DNA of 64,000 nt from Hyphomicrobiales bacterium. Its GTDB lineage: Bacteria > Pseudomonadota > Alphaproteobacteria > Rhizobiales > Beijerinckiaceae. Every line of letters starts with the position of its first letter. Positions within the stretch are counted from its first letter, which is position 1. The position numbers and the translations under genes were made by a program. Below are positions 34,188 through 44,115 of this stretch, one piece after another. The stretch spans positions 47,733 to 111,732 of the forward strand of contig JAIXUP010000001.1 in assembly GCA_027483505.1 (NCBI GenBank). Direction: 5' to 3'. Under the pieces are notes generated by a model that was given only the letters and a program-made list of their open reading frames with translations, ran no database searches and had not been told where the DNA came from.

Positions 34188-36204
34188 CACGGCACTGTCG
34201 GTCGCGGTCGACATCGGCGGAACCTTCACGGATGTGGCGCTGCAGGACCGGGCAACCGGTGCCGTCTGGCGCGCCAAGACGCCAAGCGTGCCGTCGGATC
34301 CCTCGCAGGCCTTCGTAGCAGGTGTTCTTCTGGCGCTCGCCCAGTCCGGTCGGGCGCCCGACCAGCTCGACCGCGTGCTGCATGGTACCACGGTCGCCAC
34401 CAACATGATCCTCGAAAGCAAGGGTGCGCGGGCGGCCCTGGTCACCACGGCGGGATTCCGCCATGTGCTCTCGATCGGCCGGCAGGACATTCCGCGCCGC
34501 GCCAATCTCTATGCCTGGGTCAAGCCAACCCGTCCGGTGCCGGCCTCGCGGGTGTTCGAGGTGACCGAGCGCATCGCTGCCGGCGGGGCGGTGCTTGAGC
34601 CGCTTGACGAGGCGAGCGTGCGCCGCGCGGCCGAGGCCTGCCGCAAGATGGCTGTGTCGGCTGTCGCGGTGTGCCTCCTGCATGCCTACGCCAATCCTGA
34701 CCATGAAAGGCGCGTGGCGGAGATCCTGACCGAAGAGCTTACGGGCGTTTCCATCACGGCATCGATCGATGTGCTGCCTGTGGTGCGCGAATACGAGCGA
34801 ACCCTTGCGACTGCGCTCAACGCAGTGGTGACGCCGGGCGTCTCGACCTATGTCGGCCGGCTTGAGGACCGTCTGAAGGATCTGTCGGTCGCCGCTCCGC
34901 TGATGCTGATGCAATCCAATGGCGGCGTGGCCGGCGCGTCGCGCATCCGCCAGGCGGCGGTCACAACCGCGCTGTCGGGTCCCGCGGCGGGCGTCGTTGG
35001 CGCGCGGCAGGCCGCAGCCGCCTGCGGCATCGACAACATCATCACGGTCGACATTGGCGGTACGAGCGCCGACATCTGCCTGATTGAGGCGGGTCGGATT
35101 AAATTGACGCAGCATGGGCAGGTCGGCAACTGGCCGTTGCCGCTGCCCATGGTGGACATGGTCACCATCGGCGCCGGCGGCGGCTCGATCGCCCGCGTGA
35201 AGAATGGCGGGTTGGTGGTCGGCCCGGAAAGCGCTGGCGCTGTCCCGGGCCCCGCAGCTTATGGCCGGGGCGGGCAGGTCGCGACGGTCACCGACGCCCA
35301 TGTGGTGCTCGGCCATTTGCCCGACAGCTTGCTCGACGGGGGCATGGGCCTCGATGCATCGGCAGCCCGCGATGTGGTCGCCACGACGGTTGCGGAACCG
35401 CTGGGCCTGTCGCTGGAGGCTGCCGCGCGCGGCATCCTTTCGGTGGTCGACAACCACATGGTTGGCGCACTGCGCGTGGTCTCGGTCGAGCGCGGTTACA
35501 ATCCGCGCGACTTCACGCTTGTCCCCTTTGGTGGGGCCGGCCCCCTGCATGGCTGCGCCCTCGCCAGCCTGCTGGGCGTCACGCGTGTGATGATCCCGGT
35601 TGCGCCGGGCGTTCTGTGTGCCGACGGTCTTCTTGGCGCCGACATCCGCGCTGAATTCAGCCGCACGTTGCCGCGCGCCGGCACGGTCGACATCGATGTC
35701 GCGGAGGCGATCTTCGCGGAACTGGACGCCAAGGCGGAGGCATGGCTGGTCGGCGAGCGGGTCGCTGTCGATCAACGCAGCTCGACCCGGACAGCGCTGA
35801 TGCGCTATCGCGGACAGGGCGGCGAGGTTCCGACGCAGTGGGTTGGCGAGGCCCGTGCGCTCGAAGCAGCCTTCGAGGCGACGCACAAGGCGCTTTACGG
35901 CTTTACGCTTGATGCGCCGATCGAGTGCGTCACCTTGCGTGTCGAGGCGGTGGGCGCTGTCGCCAATCCGCCACGACAGAGCTGCCCGCCCGGAAGCGGT
36001 GCAAAGCCCGTCGCGCATCGCTCCATGCTGGTCGGCCGGGCCCTGGCCATGGTCCCGGTCTATGATCGTGGAACGCTGGGCGCCGGAGACCAGTTCAGCG
36101 GACCTGCCATCGTCACCCAGCTCGATGCGACCACGCTGGTCGAGCCGGGCTGGCTGGTCACGGTGCACGAGAGCGGCGCCCTGCTGCTGACCGTTTCCGG
36201 CTAG
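34174..36204 (+). CDS. hyuA: Hydantoinase/oxoprolinase family protein, ATP-binding subunit (HyuA)
   Basis: A 676-residue protein of the hydantoinase A/oxoprolinase family with an actin-like ATPase fold. The phosphate-1 motif VDIGGTFTDVAL is near residue 12, a second VDIGGTSADICL near 290, and GAGGGSIARV near 330. HyuA activates the amide carbonyl by phosphorylation while HyuB supports ring opening. Two ATGs (34168, 34174) are possible; GGAG sits 7 bp before the second. It overlaps hyuB by 14 bp. The order B then A is opposite to that of the fused protein at 52501. Confidence 0.92.
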   Translation: MRSSDTALSVAVDIGGTFTDVALQDRATGAVWRAKTPSVPSDPSQAFVAGVLLALAQSGRAPDQLDRVLHGTTVATNMILESKGARAALVTTAGFRHVLSIGRQDIPRRANLYAWVKPTRPVPASRVFEVTERIAAGGAVLEPLDEASVRRAAEACRKMAVSAVAVCLLHAYANPDHERRVAEILTEELTGVSITASIDVLPVVREYERTLATALNAVVTPGVSTYVGRLEDRLKDLSVAAPLMLMQSNGGVAGASRIRQAAVTTALSGPAAGVVGARQAAAACGIDNIITVDIGGTSADICLIEAGRIKLTQHGQVGNWPLPLPMVDMVTIGAGGGSIARVKNGGLVVGPESAGAVPGPAAYGRGGQVATVTDAHVVLGHLPDSLLDGGMGLDASAARDVVATTVAEPLGLSLEAAARGILSVVDNHMVGALRVVSVERGYNPRDFTLVPFGGAGPLHGCALASLLGVTRVMIPVAPGVLCADGLLGADIRAEFSRTLPRAGTVDIDVAEAIFAELDAKAEAWLVGERVAVDQRSSTRTALMRYRGQGGEVPTQWVGEARALEAAFEATHKALYGFTLDAPIECVTLRVEAVGAVANPPRQSCPPGSGAKPVAHRSMLVGRALAMVPVYDRGTLGAGDQFSGPAIVTQLDATTLVEPGWLVTVHESGALLLTVSG

Positions 36205-36261
36205 GGCGTCAGGTGTCCGGTCACTGCGTGTCTGTGTCCCAACGAACCGAAAGCATATCCG

Positions 36262-37662
36262 ATGGCGCCACCTGTTGAGCTTTCTGCGGCAGGCCGTTCT
36301 GAAGCGGCTCTGGCGGACGTCTTCGCCCATATCGACGCGCACCGCGACAGCTTTGTTGCGCGCGTCATGGACTATGTCCGCCATCCAAGCATCAGCGCCC
36401 AGAACATCGGCATTGCCGAAGTCGGCGCCATGCTGCTTGAGATGCTGAACAGGCTCGGGCTGGAGGCGCAGTCGATTCCGACGGCACGGCATCCGATGAT
36501 CCTCGGGCGCTGGGACAAGAAGCCCGGCGCGCCGACCGTGCTGCTTTATGGCCACTATGACGTGCAGCCGCCGGAACCGCTTGAGCTCTGGCTCAGTCCC
36601 CCGTTTGAACCGACGATCCGGGATGGCCGCATCTGGGCGCGCGGAATCGGCGATAACAAGGGTCAGCATTTTGCCCAGTTGATGGCGATCGAGGCGCACC
36701 TCGCGGTGACCGGCACGCTGCCGTGCAACATCGTGGTTCTGCTCGAAGGCGAGGAAGAGATCGGAAGCCCGCACATCGCCGACTTCGTCCGGGAGCATCG
36801 CGATCTGCTGAAAGCCGATCTCGTGGTCACCGCCGATGGACCGCTGCATACGTCGGGCAAGCCGGTCGTCACCTTCGGCGTGCGCGGGGTCGCGTCCTTC
36901 GAGCTGCGGGCGAGGACGGCCAATCGGGACATGCACTCAGGCAACTTCGGCGGCGTCGCCCCCAATGCCGTGTGGTCATTGGTGCATCTGCTTGCGACGA
37001 TGCGCAATGCAAACGGCGAGATCACCATCGACGGGCTGCATGACAGGATCATTCCGCCGACCAATGCGGAGAGGGAGATCGTGGCCGGGCTGCCGCTCGA
37101 TCTTGCCGGAACCATGGCGGAGCTTGGCCTCAATAGCCTTGATGCGCCGGCGGACAGGCCCTTCTATGACCGGCTGATGTTCCATCCGACGCTGACGATC
37201 AACGGGCTCCATGGCGGTTATGGCGGGCCAGGCAGCAAGACTGTGCTGCCCTGCGAGGCGATCGCCAAATGCGACATCCGCCTCGTCGAGGCCATGACCC
37301 CGGACGATGTGTTCGACAAGGTCGCGGCGCACGTGAAGCAATATGCCCCCGATGTCGAGTTCATCGCCCTCGGCGGCATGCTGCCGTCGAAAACCTCCTT
37401 CGAAAATCCGTTCGCGCCGGCCGTCATCGAGGCCGTGCGGCTTGGCAATGGCACGGACCCCCTGCTCTTCCCTGCTCTGGGCGGAAGCCTTCCCGATTAT
37501 GTCTTCACCAAGATCCTCGGCCTGCCGGCCTTCGGAACGCCCTATGCCAATGCCGACGAGGCCAATCACGCGCCCAACGAGAACCTGAGCCTCGACTGCT
37601 TCCACAATGGCATCCGGACCGGGGCAGCACTCCTCGCTACGCTGGGCCGGATGCAGCTCTGA
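36262..37662 (+). CDS. M20 family dipeptidase
   Basis: A 466-residue zinc peptidase of the M20 dipeptidase branch. All catalytic residues are in place: H98 and D100 (GHYDVQP), D131 (GDNKGQ), E165 and E166 (EGEEEIGS), and a late histidine (NADEANHAPNE). The insert domain carries a VRGVASFELRARTANRDMHSG element. It lies 57 bp after hyuA and probably cleaves dipeptides or N-carbamoyl/oxoprolyl products. It converges on the M28-like genes with 13 bp between stops and no clear terminator. Confidence 0.9.
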   Translation: MAPPVELSAAGRSEAALADVFAHIDAHRDSFVARVMDYVRHPSISAQNIGIAEVGAMLLEMLNRLGLEAQSIPTARHPMILGRWDKKPGAPTVLLYGHYDVQPPEPLELWLSPPFEPTIRDGRIWARGIGDNKGQHFAQLMAIEAHLAVTGTLPCNIVVLLEGEEEIGSPHIADFVREHRDLLKADLVVTADGPLHTSGKPVVTFGVRGVASFELRARTANRDMHSGNFGGVAPNAVWSLVHLLATMRNANGEITIDGLHDRIIPPTNAEREIVAGLPLDLAGTMAELGLNSLDAPADRPFYDRLMFHPTLTINGLHGGYGGPGSKTVLPCEAIAKCDIRLVEAMTPDDVFDKVAAHVKQYAPDVEFIALGGMLPSKTSFENPFAPAVIEAVRLGNGTDPLLFPALGGSLPDYVFTKILGLPAFGTPYANADEANHAPNENLSLDCFHNGIRTGAALLATLGRMQL

Positions 37663-37675
37663 GGCATCAACGCCG

Positions 37676-39415
37676 CTAAAGGGCGCCGTCGACCACGCGG
37701 ACCGCTTCCCGCATCGCGGCGGTGAATCGGTTCTGGCCGCGCAACAGCTGGGTCTTGGCAAAGCCGGCCTGCACCGGTTCCGCGCCGGAGAGCGTCGTGG
37801 CTTCCGCCAGCATCGGCAGGGGTGGCAGCGCATAGGCCGGGTCATGCCGGAAGCGGGCTTCAAGCGTGAAGTTCACCGGCACGAGAATGCGCGCCAGGCG
37901 CATCAGGGCATCATTGACGCGTCTTTGGTCCATCGTTCCGGACGTGATCTTTGCGTGCAGCGCGTCAAGGCGTGCCGCCAGGGCCGCCGCCGCAGCGCGT
38001 GAGGGGCCAAGATCAAATGCGGCTCCGGCCGCTTTGGCATAGGTGTCGATGGTGGCCAGGAACTCCGCGACAGCTGCCCGCCAGTTCACTGGCAGGACAT
38101 CGGCGTTGGCATGCCGCAGAACCGACAGCAGATAGATCCGCATGTCGGTCATCAGCACATCACGGTCGGCGATCTCGAGCGTGTCGTTCTCGGTGTGCCA
38201 GGCGATGTTCCCGCCGCAGCCGGACACGGCATAGTAGTTCTTCTCGGCCCTGAGCGCGTCCGGCATGGTCGAGGACAGCATGAAATAGCTGGAGATTCCG
38301 ATGTTGTTGAACGAGTAGTCACCGGCCTGGTTGGGCCGCTTGAACACCGGCATCTGGCCGGCGATCTCGCTGATGACGGCCGCCACATGGTCCCGCGTCT
38401 CGGTCATGGCGGTGGTCTGATGATAACTCGTGGCCCAGCGGCAGCCCGGCGAATCGCAATTGATCTGCGCGACGCAGGCCTCGTCGAGATCTGCGGCGAA
38501 GTGGTCGGCAAACCAGGTCGAACCGGCATAGCGCCCGGTCGAATGGCCCGGCCACCAGGCGATCCGCACCGAACGCCTGAGCTTGCCCCGATTTGCATGC
38601 AGCACCCGCGCCAGTTCCAGCAAGGTCGCATCGCCCGTGGCATTGTCGCCGACGCCGACATCCCAGGAATCGTAGTGTCCATGGACAAGGACGAAGCGAT
38701 CCGGCTCGATGCTGCCCGGAATGGTCACCACGGGCACTTTCTGCGGATACCAGCCCTCGATGAGTTCCGTGGACACGCGCGCCCTCTGCCCGGCCTTCGC
38801 GGCGGCGATCAGGCTCTGGCCGTCCGGATTGCTGACCGCGACGACCGCGATCTTTGGCTTGCGCGGCAGATCATCAAGGTCCGGCGAACCCCAAACCGTG
38901 GTGCAGGTTCCCCAATGGATATCGACGCCGGGATTGATCGCGATGGCGGCGATCGCGCCCCATTCCTCCAGCAGCGAGCAGGTGCCGGGGTTGGCGAAGC
39001 CGTTCAGGATGGCGATCTTGCCGCCGACCCGGGTCGGTCCGTCAACGCCGCCATCCTTGAAGATTTCCTTCGGGTCACGCGTATAGGAGCGGAACTTCTC
39101 CTCGTCGGCATCAAGATAGACCAGTTCGCCCTCGACTCCGCCCGGCGCCGAAACGGACATGGACGGTGGCTTGGCGCGCAGCACCTTGCCGCCAAGCGTG
39201 ACCGAGGCGCTGATGGGAACGGACAGATAGATCGACGGCTCGTGGACATCGACGGGAATGCCCAGCTTCTTCAGCCGTTCGACAATTGCGTCGGCGCCAA
39301 TATTGACCTCCTCGGGCAGCCAGCGCGGCATGCGCGAGAAGGTTTCGACAAGCTCCCAGGGCGTGTCGAGGGAGATATCGCCAAGAATGGCGGCTTCGGT
39401 GGCGGAAAGGGGCAT
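37676..39415 (-). CDS. M28-like peptidase with PA domain, paralogue 1
   Basis: A 579-residue protein with the M28 peptidase plan, including a PA-like insert (residues about 95-215). Ligand positions H247 (HGHYDSWD), D257 (GVGDNATGDAT), D321 (NCDSPGCRW) and a late histidine (CGGNIAWHTEND) fit M28. The expected glutamate pair is absent: the site reads WPGHSTGRYAGS at about 288-299, with a histidine and serine instead. There is no signal peptide, so it acts in the cytoplasm. It follows paralogue 2 by 44 bp, at the end of a peptide transporter operon. Confidence 0.85.
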   Translation of the reverse strand: MPLSATEAAILGDISLDTPWELVETFSRMPRWLPEEVNIGADAIVERLKKLGIPVDVHEPSIYLSVPISASVTLGGKVLRAKPPSMSVSAPGGVEGELVYLDADEEKFRSYTRDPKEIFKDGGVDGPTRVGGKIAILNGFANPGTCSLLEEWGAIAAIAINPGVDIHWGTCTTVWGSPDLDDLPRKPKIAVVAVSNPDGQSLIAAAKAGQRARVSTELIEGWYPQKVPVVTIPGSIEPDRFVLVHGHYDSWDVGVGDNATGDATLLELARVLHANRGKLRRSVRIAWWPGHSTGRYAGSTWFADHFAADLDEACVAQINCDSPGCRWATSYHQTTAMTETRDHVAAVISEIAGQMPVFKRPNQAGDYSFNNIGISSYFMLSSTMPDALRAEKNYYAVSGCGGNIAWHTENDTLEIADRDVLMTDMRIYLLSVLRHANADVLPVNWRAAVAEFLATIDTYAKAAGAAFDLGPSRAAAAALAARLDALHAKITSGTMDQRRVNDALMRLARILVPVNFTLEARFRHDPAYALPPLPMLAEATTLSGAEPVQAGFAKTQLLRGQNRFTAAMREAVRVVDGAL

Positions 39416-39459
39416 GGCTGGTCTCGTGCGTTGTCGGGTTCGGGTTGGTTGCGGTGCGT

Positions 39460-41172
39460 TCAGCCTGCTGCGGCAACGAGCGCTTCCGCCTCGCGCAGGG
39501 CGGCGATGTATCGGTTCTGCCCGCGAACCAATTGGGTCCTGGCGAAGCCGAGGGTGGTCTTGTCGAGACCCTTGAGGTCGAGCGCCGTCGCCAGCGTCGG
39601 CAGGGCGGGCACCGGGATCGCGGGATCATGCCTGAAGCGCGGCGCGCGCGTGTAGTTGATCGGCACGAGGATGCGCGCGAGGCGCTGGATCGTATGATTC
39701 GCCGACCGGGGGCTGATCTTCCCTTTCCGCGCCGCTGCGTAAAAGCCGGTCAGAGCCTTGCCCAGGCTCTCCGTCGCCGCAGCAGCGGGTCCAAGATCGA
39801 AGGCCTTGCCGGCCGCCTTCTGATATCGGGCGATCGTCTCGCTGAATTCGGCAACCTGCGCCTTCCAGTCGAAGGGCAGGATCTCGGCGTCGGCAATGCC
39901 CGCCACCACTTCCAGATAGACCTTCATGTCACGCAGCAGGATGTCCTTGTCGGCGATCTCGAGCGTGTCGTTCTCCGTATGCCAGGCGATGTTCCCGCCG
40001 CAGCCGCCGACGGTATAGTAGCCCTTCTTGGCCCTCAGCTCATCCGGCATGGTCGAGGACAGCATCAGCAGGCTCGAAATGCCGATGTTGTTGAACGAAT
40101 AGTCCCCGGCGCGGTGTGGCCGCTCGCCATGCGAGGCCAGCCCGGCCACCGACTTGATGACGTCCTGGGCAAAGCCTTCGGTTTCCTTCATCCACGAGAC
40201 GTCCTTGAACTCTGTCGCCCAGCGGCAGCCCGGCGAGTCGCAGTTGACCTGCGCCACGCAATTGGCGTCGAGATCGAGGCCGAAGTGGTCGGCGAACCAG
40301 GTCGAGCCGGCGTAGCGGCCGGTGGAATGGCCCGGCCACCACGCGATCCGGACGGACCGCTTGAGCTTGCCGGCGTGCTTGGTCAGCACACGGGCGATCT
40401 CGAGCATGGTGGCGTCGCCGGTGGCGTTGTCGCCGACGCCGACATCCCATGAGTCATAGTGCCCATGCAGCAGCACGAACTTGTCCGGTTCCTCGCTGCC
40501 GCGGATCTCCACCACGGGGACTTTCTGCTTGAACCATCCCTCCTCCAGATGTGTGGCGAGGGTGGCTTTCTTGCCGGTTCCCGCCAGCGCGATCAGGGCC
40601 TTGCCATCCGGATTGTTGACCGCCAGCACGGGAATGCCCGGCTTGCGCGGCAGATCGTCGAGATCGGGCGTTCCCCAGATCGACGTGCAGATGCCCCAGT
40701 GGATGTCGATGCCGGGGTTGACGGCGATCACGCCGACCGCCCCTGCAAGCTCGAACTCCCTGATTTTCTGCGGAAAGGCGAAGCCTTCCGAAATCGCGAT
40801 CTTGCCGCGCAGGGACTCAAGATCGGACTGCTTCTGGTTCTTCTGGAACAGGGTGCCGATCGAGGCGGAATAGACGGCCGGCACATAGACGATCTCGGCT
40901 GTCACGCCCTCGGTCGGACGTGAATAGGCTGGAGGCTTGGCCCGCATCGTGGTCTTGCCCACGGTCACGGACGCCTCGAAGGGCACGGAGAGATAGATTT
41001 CGGGCTCGTGGACGGTCACCGGCACGTTGTATTTCTTCAGGCGCGCCACGATCATGTCGGCGCTCTTGTTCACATCCTTCGGTTTCCAGCGCGGCGTCTT
41101 CGCGAACAGCTCGACCAGTTCCCACGGGGCATCGAGGCTGACGTCCTTCAGCATGTCCTTGTGCGTTTTCAT
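39460..41172 (-). CDS. M28-like peptidase with PA domain, paralogue 2
   Basis: A 570-residue paralogue of the next gene, alignable over its full length. It shares LDAPWELVELFAKTPRW at the N-terminus, GHYDSWDVGVGDNATGDAT, the unusual WPGHSTGRYAGSTWFADHF, NCDSPGCRW and CGGNIAWHTENDTLE. Again no glutamate pair is found where M28 enzymes hold their metal-binding and catalytic residues. No signal peptide is seen. GGGAAG precedes the ATG at 41172, 29 bp after oppF, and a 10-bp palindrome lies in that gap. Both copies probably degrade imported peptides or amidated compounds. Confidence 0.85.
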   Translation of the reverse strand: MKTHKDMLKDVSLDAPWELVELFAKTPRWKPKDVNKSADMIVARLKKYNVPVTVHEPEIYLSVPFEASVTVGKTTMRAKPPAYSRPTEGVTAEIVYVPAVYSASIGTLFQKNQKQSDLESLRGKIAISEGFAFPQKIREFELAGAVGVIAVNPGIDIHWGICTSIWGTPDLDDLPRKPGIPVLAVNNPDGKALIALAGTGKKATLATHLEEGWFKQKVPVVEIRGSEEPDKFVLLHGHYDSWDVGVGDNATGDATMLEIARVLTKHAGKLKRSVRIAWWPGHSTGRYAGSTWFADHFGLDLDANCVAQVNCDSPGCRWATEFKDVSWMKETEGFAQDVIKSVAGLASHGERPHRAGDYSFNNIGISSLLMLSSTMPDELRAKKGYYTVGGCGGNIAWHTENDTLEIADKDILLRDMKVYLEVVAGIADAEILPFDWKAQVAEFSETIARYQKAAGKAFDLGPAAAATESLGKALTGFYAAARKGKISPRSANHTIQRLARILVPINYTRAPRFRHDPAIPVPALPTLATALDLKGLDKTTLGFARTQLVRGQNRYIAALREAEALVAAAG

Positions 41173-41182
41173 CGTTCGCTTC

Positions 41183-41192
41183 CCTGTACAGG
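41183..41192. promoter_or_regulatory. Perfect palindrome upstream of the M28-like genes
   Basis: CCTGTACAGG, a 10-bp perfect palindrome in the 29-bp gap between oppF and the first M28-like gene. Its TGTACA core recurs in the tandem repeats upstream of the same operon at 46913-46934. It could be an internal operator; at this length chance is not excluded. Confidence 0.35.
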
Positions 41193-41201
41193 CTTGTTGT
41201 T

Positions 41202-42197
41202 CTAGGCGAGATGGCAGGCGACCTGTCTGCCTTGGCCGAGGTCACGCAGCGGCGGCTCCTCCTCGGCGCAGCGCGCGACGGCCATGGGGCAGCGGTCGCG
41301 GAAACGGCAGCCCCTGGGTTGGCCGCGCGCATCCGAGACATTGCCGATGATGGGAAGCGCCTCGTGGCTCTGGTCGACGCGCGGCACCGGCACGGCATTG
41401 ACCAGGGCGCGCGTGTAGGGATGCAGCGGCATCTTCAGAAGGTCGGCAGTCGGCCCCTGCTCGACGATCTTGCCGAGATACATCACCAGCGTGGTGGAGC
41501 AGACATAGCGCACCAGCGCGAGATCATGGGAAATGTAGAGCGCGGCAAGGCCGAGCGTGGCCCTGACTTCCCTCATCACGTTGAGGACACCGGCGCGGAC
41601 CGATACATCCAGCATGGAGACCGGCTCGTCGGCCACGATGAAGTCCGGCTCCAGCACCAGCGCGCGCGCGAGCACGATGCGCTGCAACTGTCCGCCGGAG
41701 AGCTGGTGCGGAAACAGTCCCTCGAACCTGGACAGCGGCGGCAGCCTGACCTGCGCCAGGGCTTTCTCGACCTTGTCGCGGTGGCTTGCCCGCTCGACGC
41801 CGGTGTTGACCAGCGGCTCCGCCAGCACGCGCTCGATGGTGAAGCGCGGGTTCAGTGCATCGAACGGATTCTGGAAGACAAGTTGCGCGCGCTTGCGGAA
41901 GGCCGTGAGATCGTTGCCCTTGAGCGTGTCGATGGCGACGCCGTCAAAGGCGATGCTGCCGGCGGAGGGTTCGGTGAGTTTCAACAGCAACCGACCGGTC
42001 GTGGTCTTGCCGCAGCCTGACTCCCCGAGCAATCCGACGCTCTCGCCCTTGCCAATGCACAGATCGATCCCGTCGACGGCGTAGATGTGCGGTCGCTGCC
42101 CGTTGAACAGGTCCGACAGCCTGCGCGGCGCGGCGAAGCGTTTGCTCAGGCCGCTGGCCGTGACGAGCGGATGTGTCGGCGTTTGCGCGGAGGTCAT
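41202..42197 (-). CDS. Peptide ABC transporter, ATP-binding protein (OppF/DppF type)
   Basis: A 331-residue ATPase. Walker A is [10 protein letters not shown], the signature LSGGQLQRIVLARAL and Walker B FIVADEPVSMLDVS. The C-terminal oligopeptide transporter region has GCRFRDRCPMAVARC. The start at 42197 overlaps the stop of the preceding ATPase gene (ATGA), which decides it over an ATG 15 bp upstream. It pairs with OppD to drive import of peptides or similar compounds captured by the protein at 45116. Confidence 0.92.
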   Translation of the reverse strand: MTSAQTPTHPLVTASGLSKRFAAPRRLSDLFNGQRPHIYAVDGIDLCIGKGESVGLLGESGCGKTTTGRLLLKLTEPSAGSIAFDGVAIDTLKGNDLTAFRKRAQLVFQNPFDALNPRFTIERVLAEPLVNTGVERASHRDKVEKALAQVRLPPLSRFEGLFPHQLSGGQLQRIVLARALVLEPDFIVADEPVSMLDVSVRAGVLNVMREVRATLGLAALYISHDLALVRYVCSTTLVMYLGKIVEQGPTADLLKMPLHPYTRALVNAVPVPRVDQSHEALPIIGNVSDARGQPRGCRFRDRCPMAVARCAEEEPPLRDLGQGRQVACHLA

Positions 42198-43216
42198 TGC
42201 GGCCTCTGCCATGTGGCGATGTCACGCGAATGGCGCCGGAGCAGATCGCTCTCCGCGTGGCGATGACAGGCGAAGCGTGCGCCGGTCTCGGCAACCTCCG
42301 TGCGCGGATCATCGCTGCTGCAGACCGGCAGGGAAAAAGGGCAGCGCGGCTGGAAGCGGCAGCCGACCAACGGCTGTGACAGATCAGGCGGGCTGCCGTC
42401 GATCGGAACAAGCTCATGGGCCGCGCTCTCGAGATCGGGAAAGGCGTTTGTCAGGCCCATTGTATAGGGATGGCGCGGCTGTTCGAGGACTTCGCGGGTG
42501 CTCCCGCTTTCGACCACACGGCCGGCATACATGACCACCACCTGATCGCACAGGTAGGCCACCACGCTGATGTCATGCGTCACCAGGATCATCGACAATG
42601 ACAACCGCTGCTGCAGATCGCGGATCACGTCGAGGATCTGGCGCTGCACGATGACGTCGAGCGCCGTCACAGGCTCGTCGGCGATCACGAGGCTCGGGTT
42701 GAGGGCCAGCGCCAGCGCGATCGCGACGCGCTGGCGCATGCCGCCAGAGAACTGGTGTGGATACTCATCCAGCCGCCCTGGATTGAGGCCCACCATCTCG
42801 AACAGCGCGCTGGCGCGCGCCCTGGCCTCGGCCCTTGTCTTGCCGCCGCGATGGACCAGAACCTCCTCGATCTGGCTGCCGATGCGATAGACCGGGTCCA
42901 GCGAGTTCATGGCGCTCTGCGGCACGAAGGAGATTTCGCGCCAGCGCGCGTCCAGCCAGGCTTTCGGCGGGCCGCTGACAAGGTCGCGGCCATGCAGCAG
43001 GAGTTCGCCGCCTGCGATCCTTGCGCTCTGGTGGAGGACGCCGGTGATGCTCCGCGCCACGGTCGTCTTGCCGCAGCCGGACTCGCCGACAAGGCCGAGG
43101 ATCGCGCCTTTCGGCACCGAAAAGCTGATCCCGTCCACCGCGCGCACGACGCCGCGGGCCGTCCTGTATTCGACGCTCAGATCCCGGATCTCAAGGACAG
43201 GCTGCTGATCCGCCAT
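42194..43216 (-). CDS. Peptide ABC transporter, ATP-binding protein (OppD/DppD type)
   Basis: A 340-residue ATPase with Walker [11 protein letters not shown], signature [15 protein letters not shown] and Walker [14 protein letters not shown], ending in the oligopeptide transporter motif [15 protein letters not shown]. The ATG at 43216 shares one base with the stop of the permease gene (TGATG); the frame stays open 81 bp further but without similarity. It forms the ATPase pair with the next gene. Confidence 0.92.
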   Translation of the reverse strand: MADQQPVLEIRDLSVEYRTARGVVRAVDGISFSVPKGAILGLVGESGCGKTTVARSITGVLHQSARIAGGELLLHGRDLVSGPPKAWLDARWREISFVPQSAMNSLDPVYRIGSQIEEVLVHRGGKTRAEARARASALFEMVGLNPGRLDEYPHQFSGGMRQRVAIALALALNPSLVIADEPVTALDVIVQRQILDVIRDLQQRLSLSMILVTHDISVVAYLCDQVVVMYAGRVVESGSTREVLEQPRHPYTMGLTNAFPDLESAAHELVPIDGSPPDLSQPLVGCRFQPRCPFSLPVCSSDDPRTEVAETGARFACHRHAESDLLRRHSRDIATWQRPQ

Positions 43217-44115
43217 CACGACCTCAGCTTCGGGAAGAGGACATCCTCCGCCCCGCGCGCGATGAAGAAACCGGCGATGACGACGAGAATGATGCACAGG
43301 CCCGGCGGCACGAACCAGTGCCAGCTGCCCCGCGACAGGGCCTGCGACACGAACGCATCCTGCAGCATGTAGCCCCAGGAGATGTTCTTGGCATCGCCAA
43401 AGCCGACGAAACTGACGGCGGCCTCCGTGAGAATGGCCCAGCCGATCGCCACCGAGCCATAAAGGAACGTCAACGGCAGGATGTTCGGCGCGACATGGAC
43501 GAACAGGATGCGGGCGTCGGATGCGCCGGTGACGCGGGCGGCCTCGACATAGGCGCGCTCCTTCACGGTCAGGACCTGGGCGCGGATGACGCGCGCCGTG
43601 TTGGGCCAGAGCAGAAGCACGACGGCGACAATCACGTTGGTCGTGCTGGAGCGTGAAAAACCTGCCAGCACGATGGCGAAGGGCAGGAACGGGATCGCCA
43701 GCGCCAGATCGGCGAGCCGCATCAGGATGGCGTCGAGCTTGCCGCCGAAATAGCCGGCCAGCAGCCCGATCAACGTGCCGAAGGCCGCCACGCAGATCGC
43801 CGCGGTGAAGCCGACGACAAGCGCGATCCGTGAGCCGCCGATGAGCTGCGAATAGACGTCCCGGCCCAGATTGGTCGTTCCAAGCAGGTAGGCGGCGCTG
43901 GGAGGCTGGTTCGAAGCGACCCGCCCGTTGGCGCGGAACAGGATTTCACCGGGATCATGGGTCATCAACTGGTCGGCGAACACGGCGACGATGATCAGCA
44001 CGGCGTAGATCGTCAGTCCGGCCACGGTGAACGGGTCCCGCAGCAGGCGCGCCAGCTTGCCGGTCAGGCCGGGCGCCGCTCCGGCGCGGCCCGCTGCCAT
44101 GTCAGGAGCGGCCAT
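43216..44115 (-). CDS. Peptide ABC transporter, permease (OppC/DppC type)
   Basis: A 299-residue permease with an N-terminal cytoplasmic stretch and about six hydrophobic spans. TNLGRDVYSQLIGGSRIAL, the EAA loop (YVEAARVTGASDARILFVHV) and the C-terminal GDAKNISWGYMLQDA element identify the OppC family. A start at 44115 overlaps the OppB gene by 14 bp; an ATG at 44100 is also possible. Confidence 0.92.
   Translation of the reverse strand: MAAPDMAAGRAGAAPGLTGKLARLLRDPFTVAGLTIYAVLIIVAVFADQLMTHDPGEILFRANGRVASNQPPSAAYLLGTTNLGRDVYSQLIGGSRIALVVGFTAAICVAAFGTLIGLLAGYFGGKLDAILMRLADLALAIPFLPFAIVLAGFSRSSTTNVIVAVVLLLWPNTARVIRAQVLTVKERAYVEAARVTGASDARILFVHVAPNILPLTFLYGSVAIGWAILTEAAVSFVGFGDAKNISWGYMLQDAFVSQALSRGSWHWFVPPGLCIILVVIAGFFIARGAEDVLFPKLRS

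Noticed and set aside
34045..36936. A 963-codon open frame on the minus strand
   Set aside because: It is antisense to hyuA and the M20 dipeptidase, its composition is rich in Arg, His and Asp without family motifs, and it is explained by strong third-position GC bias of the real genes.
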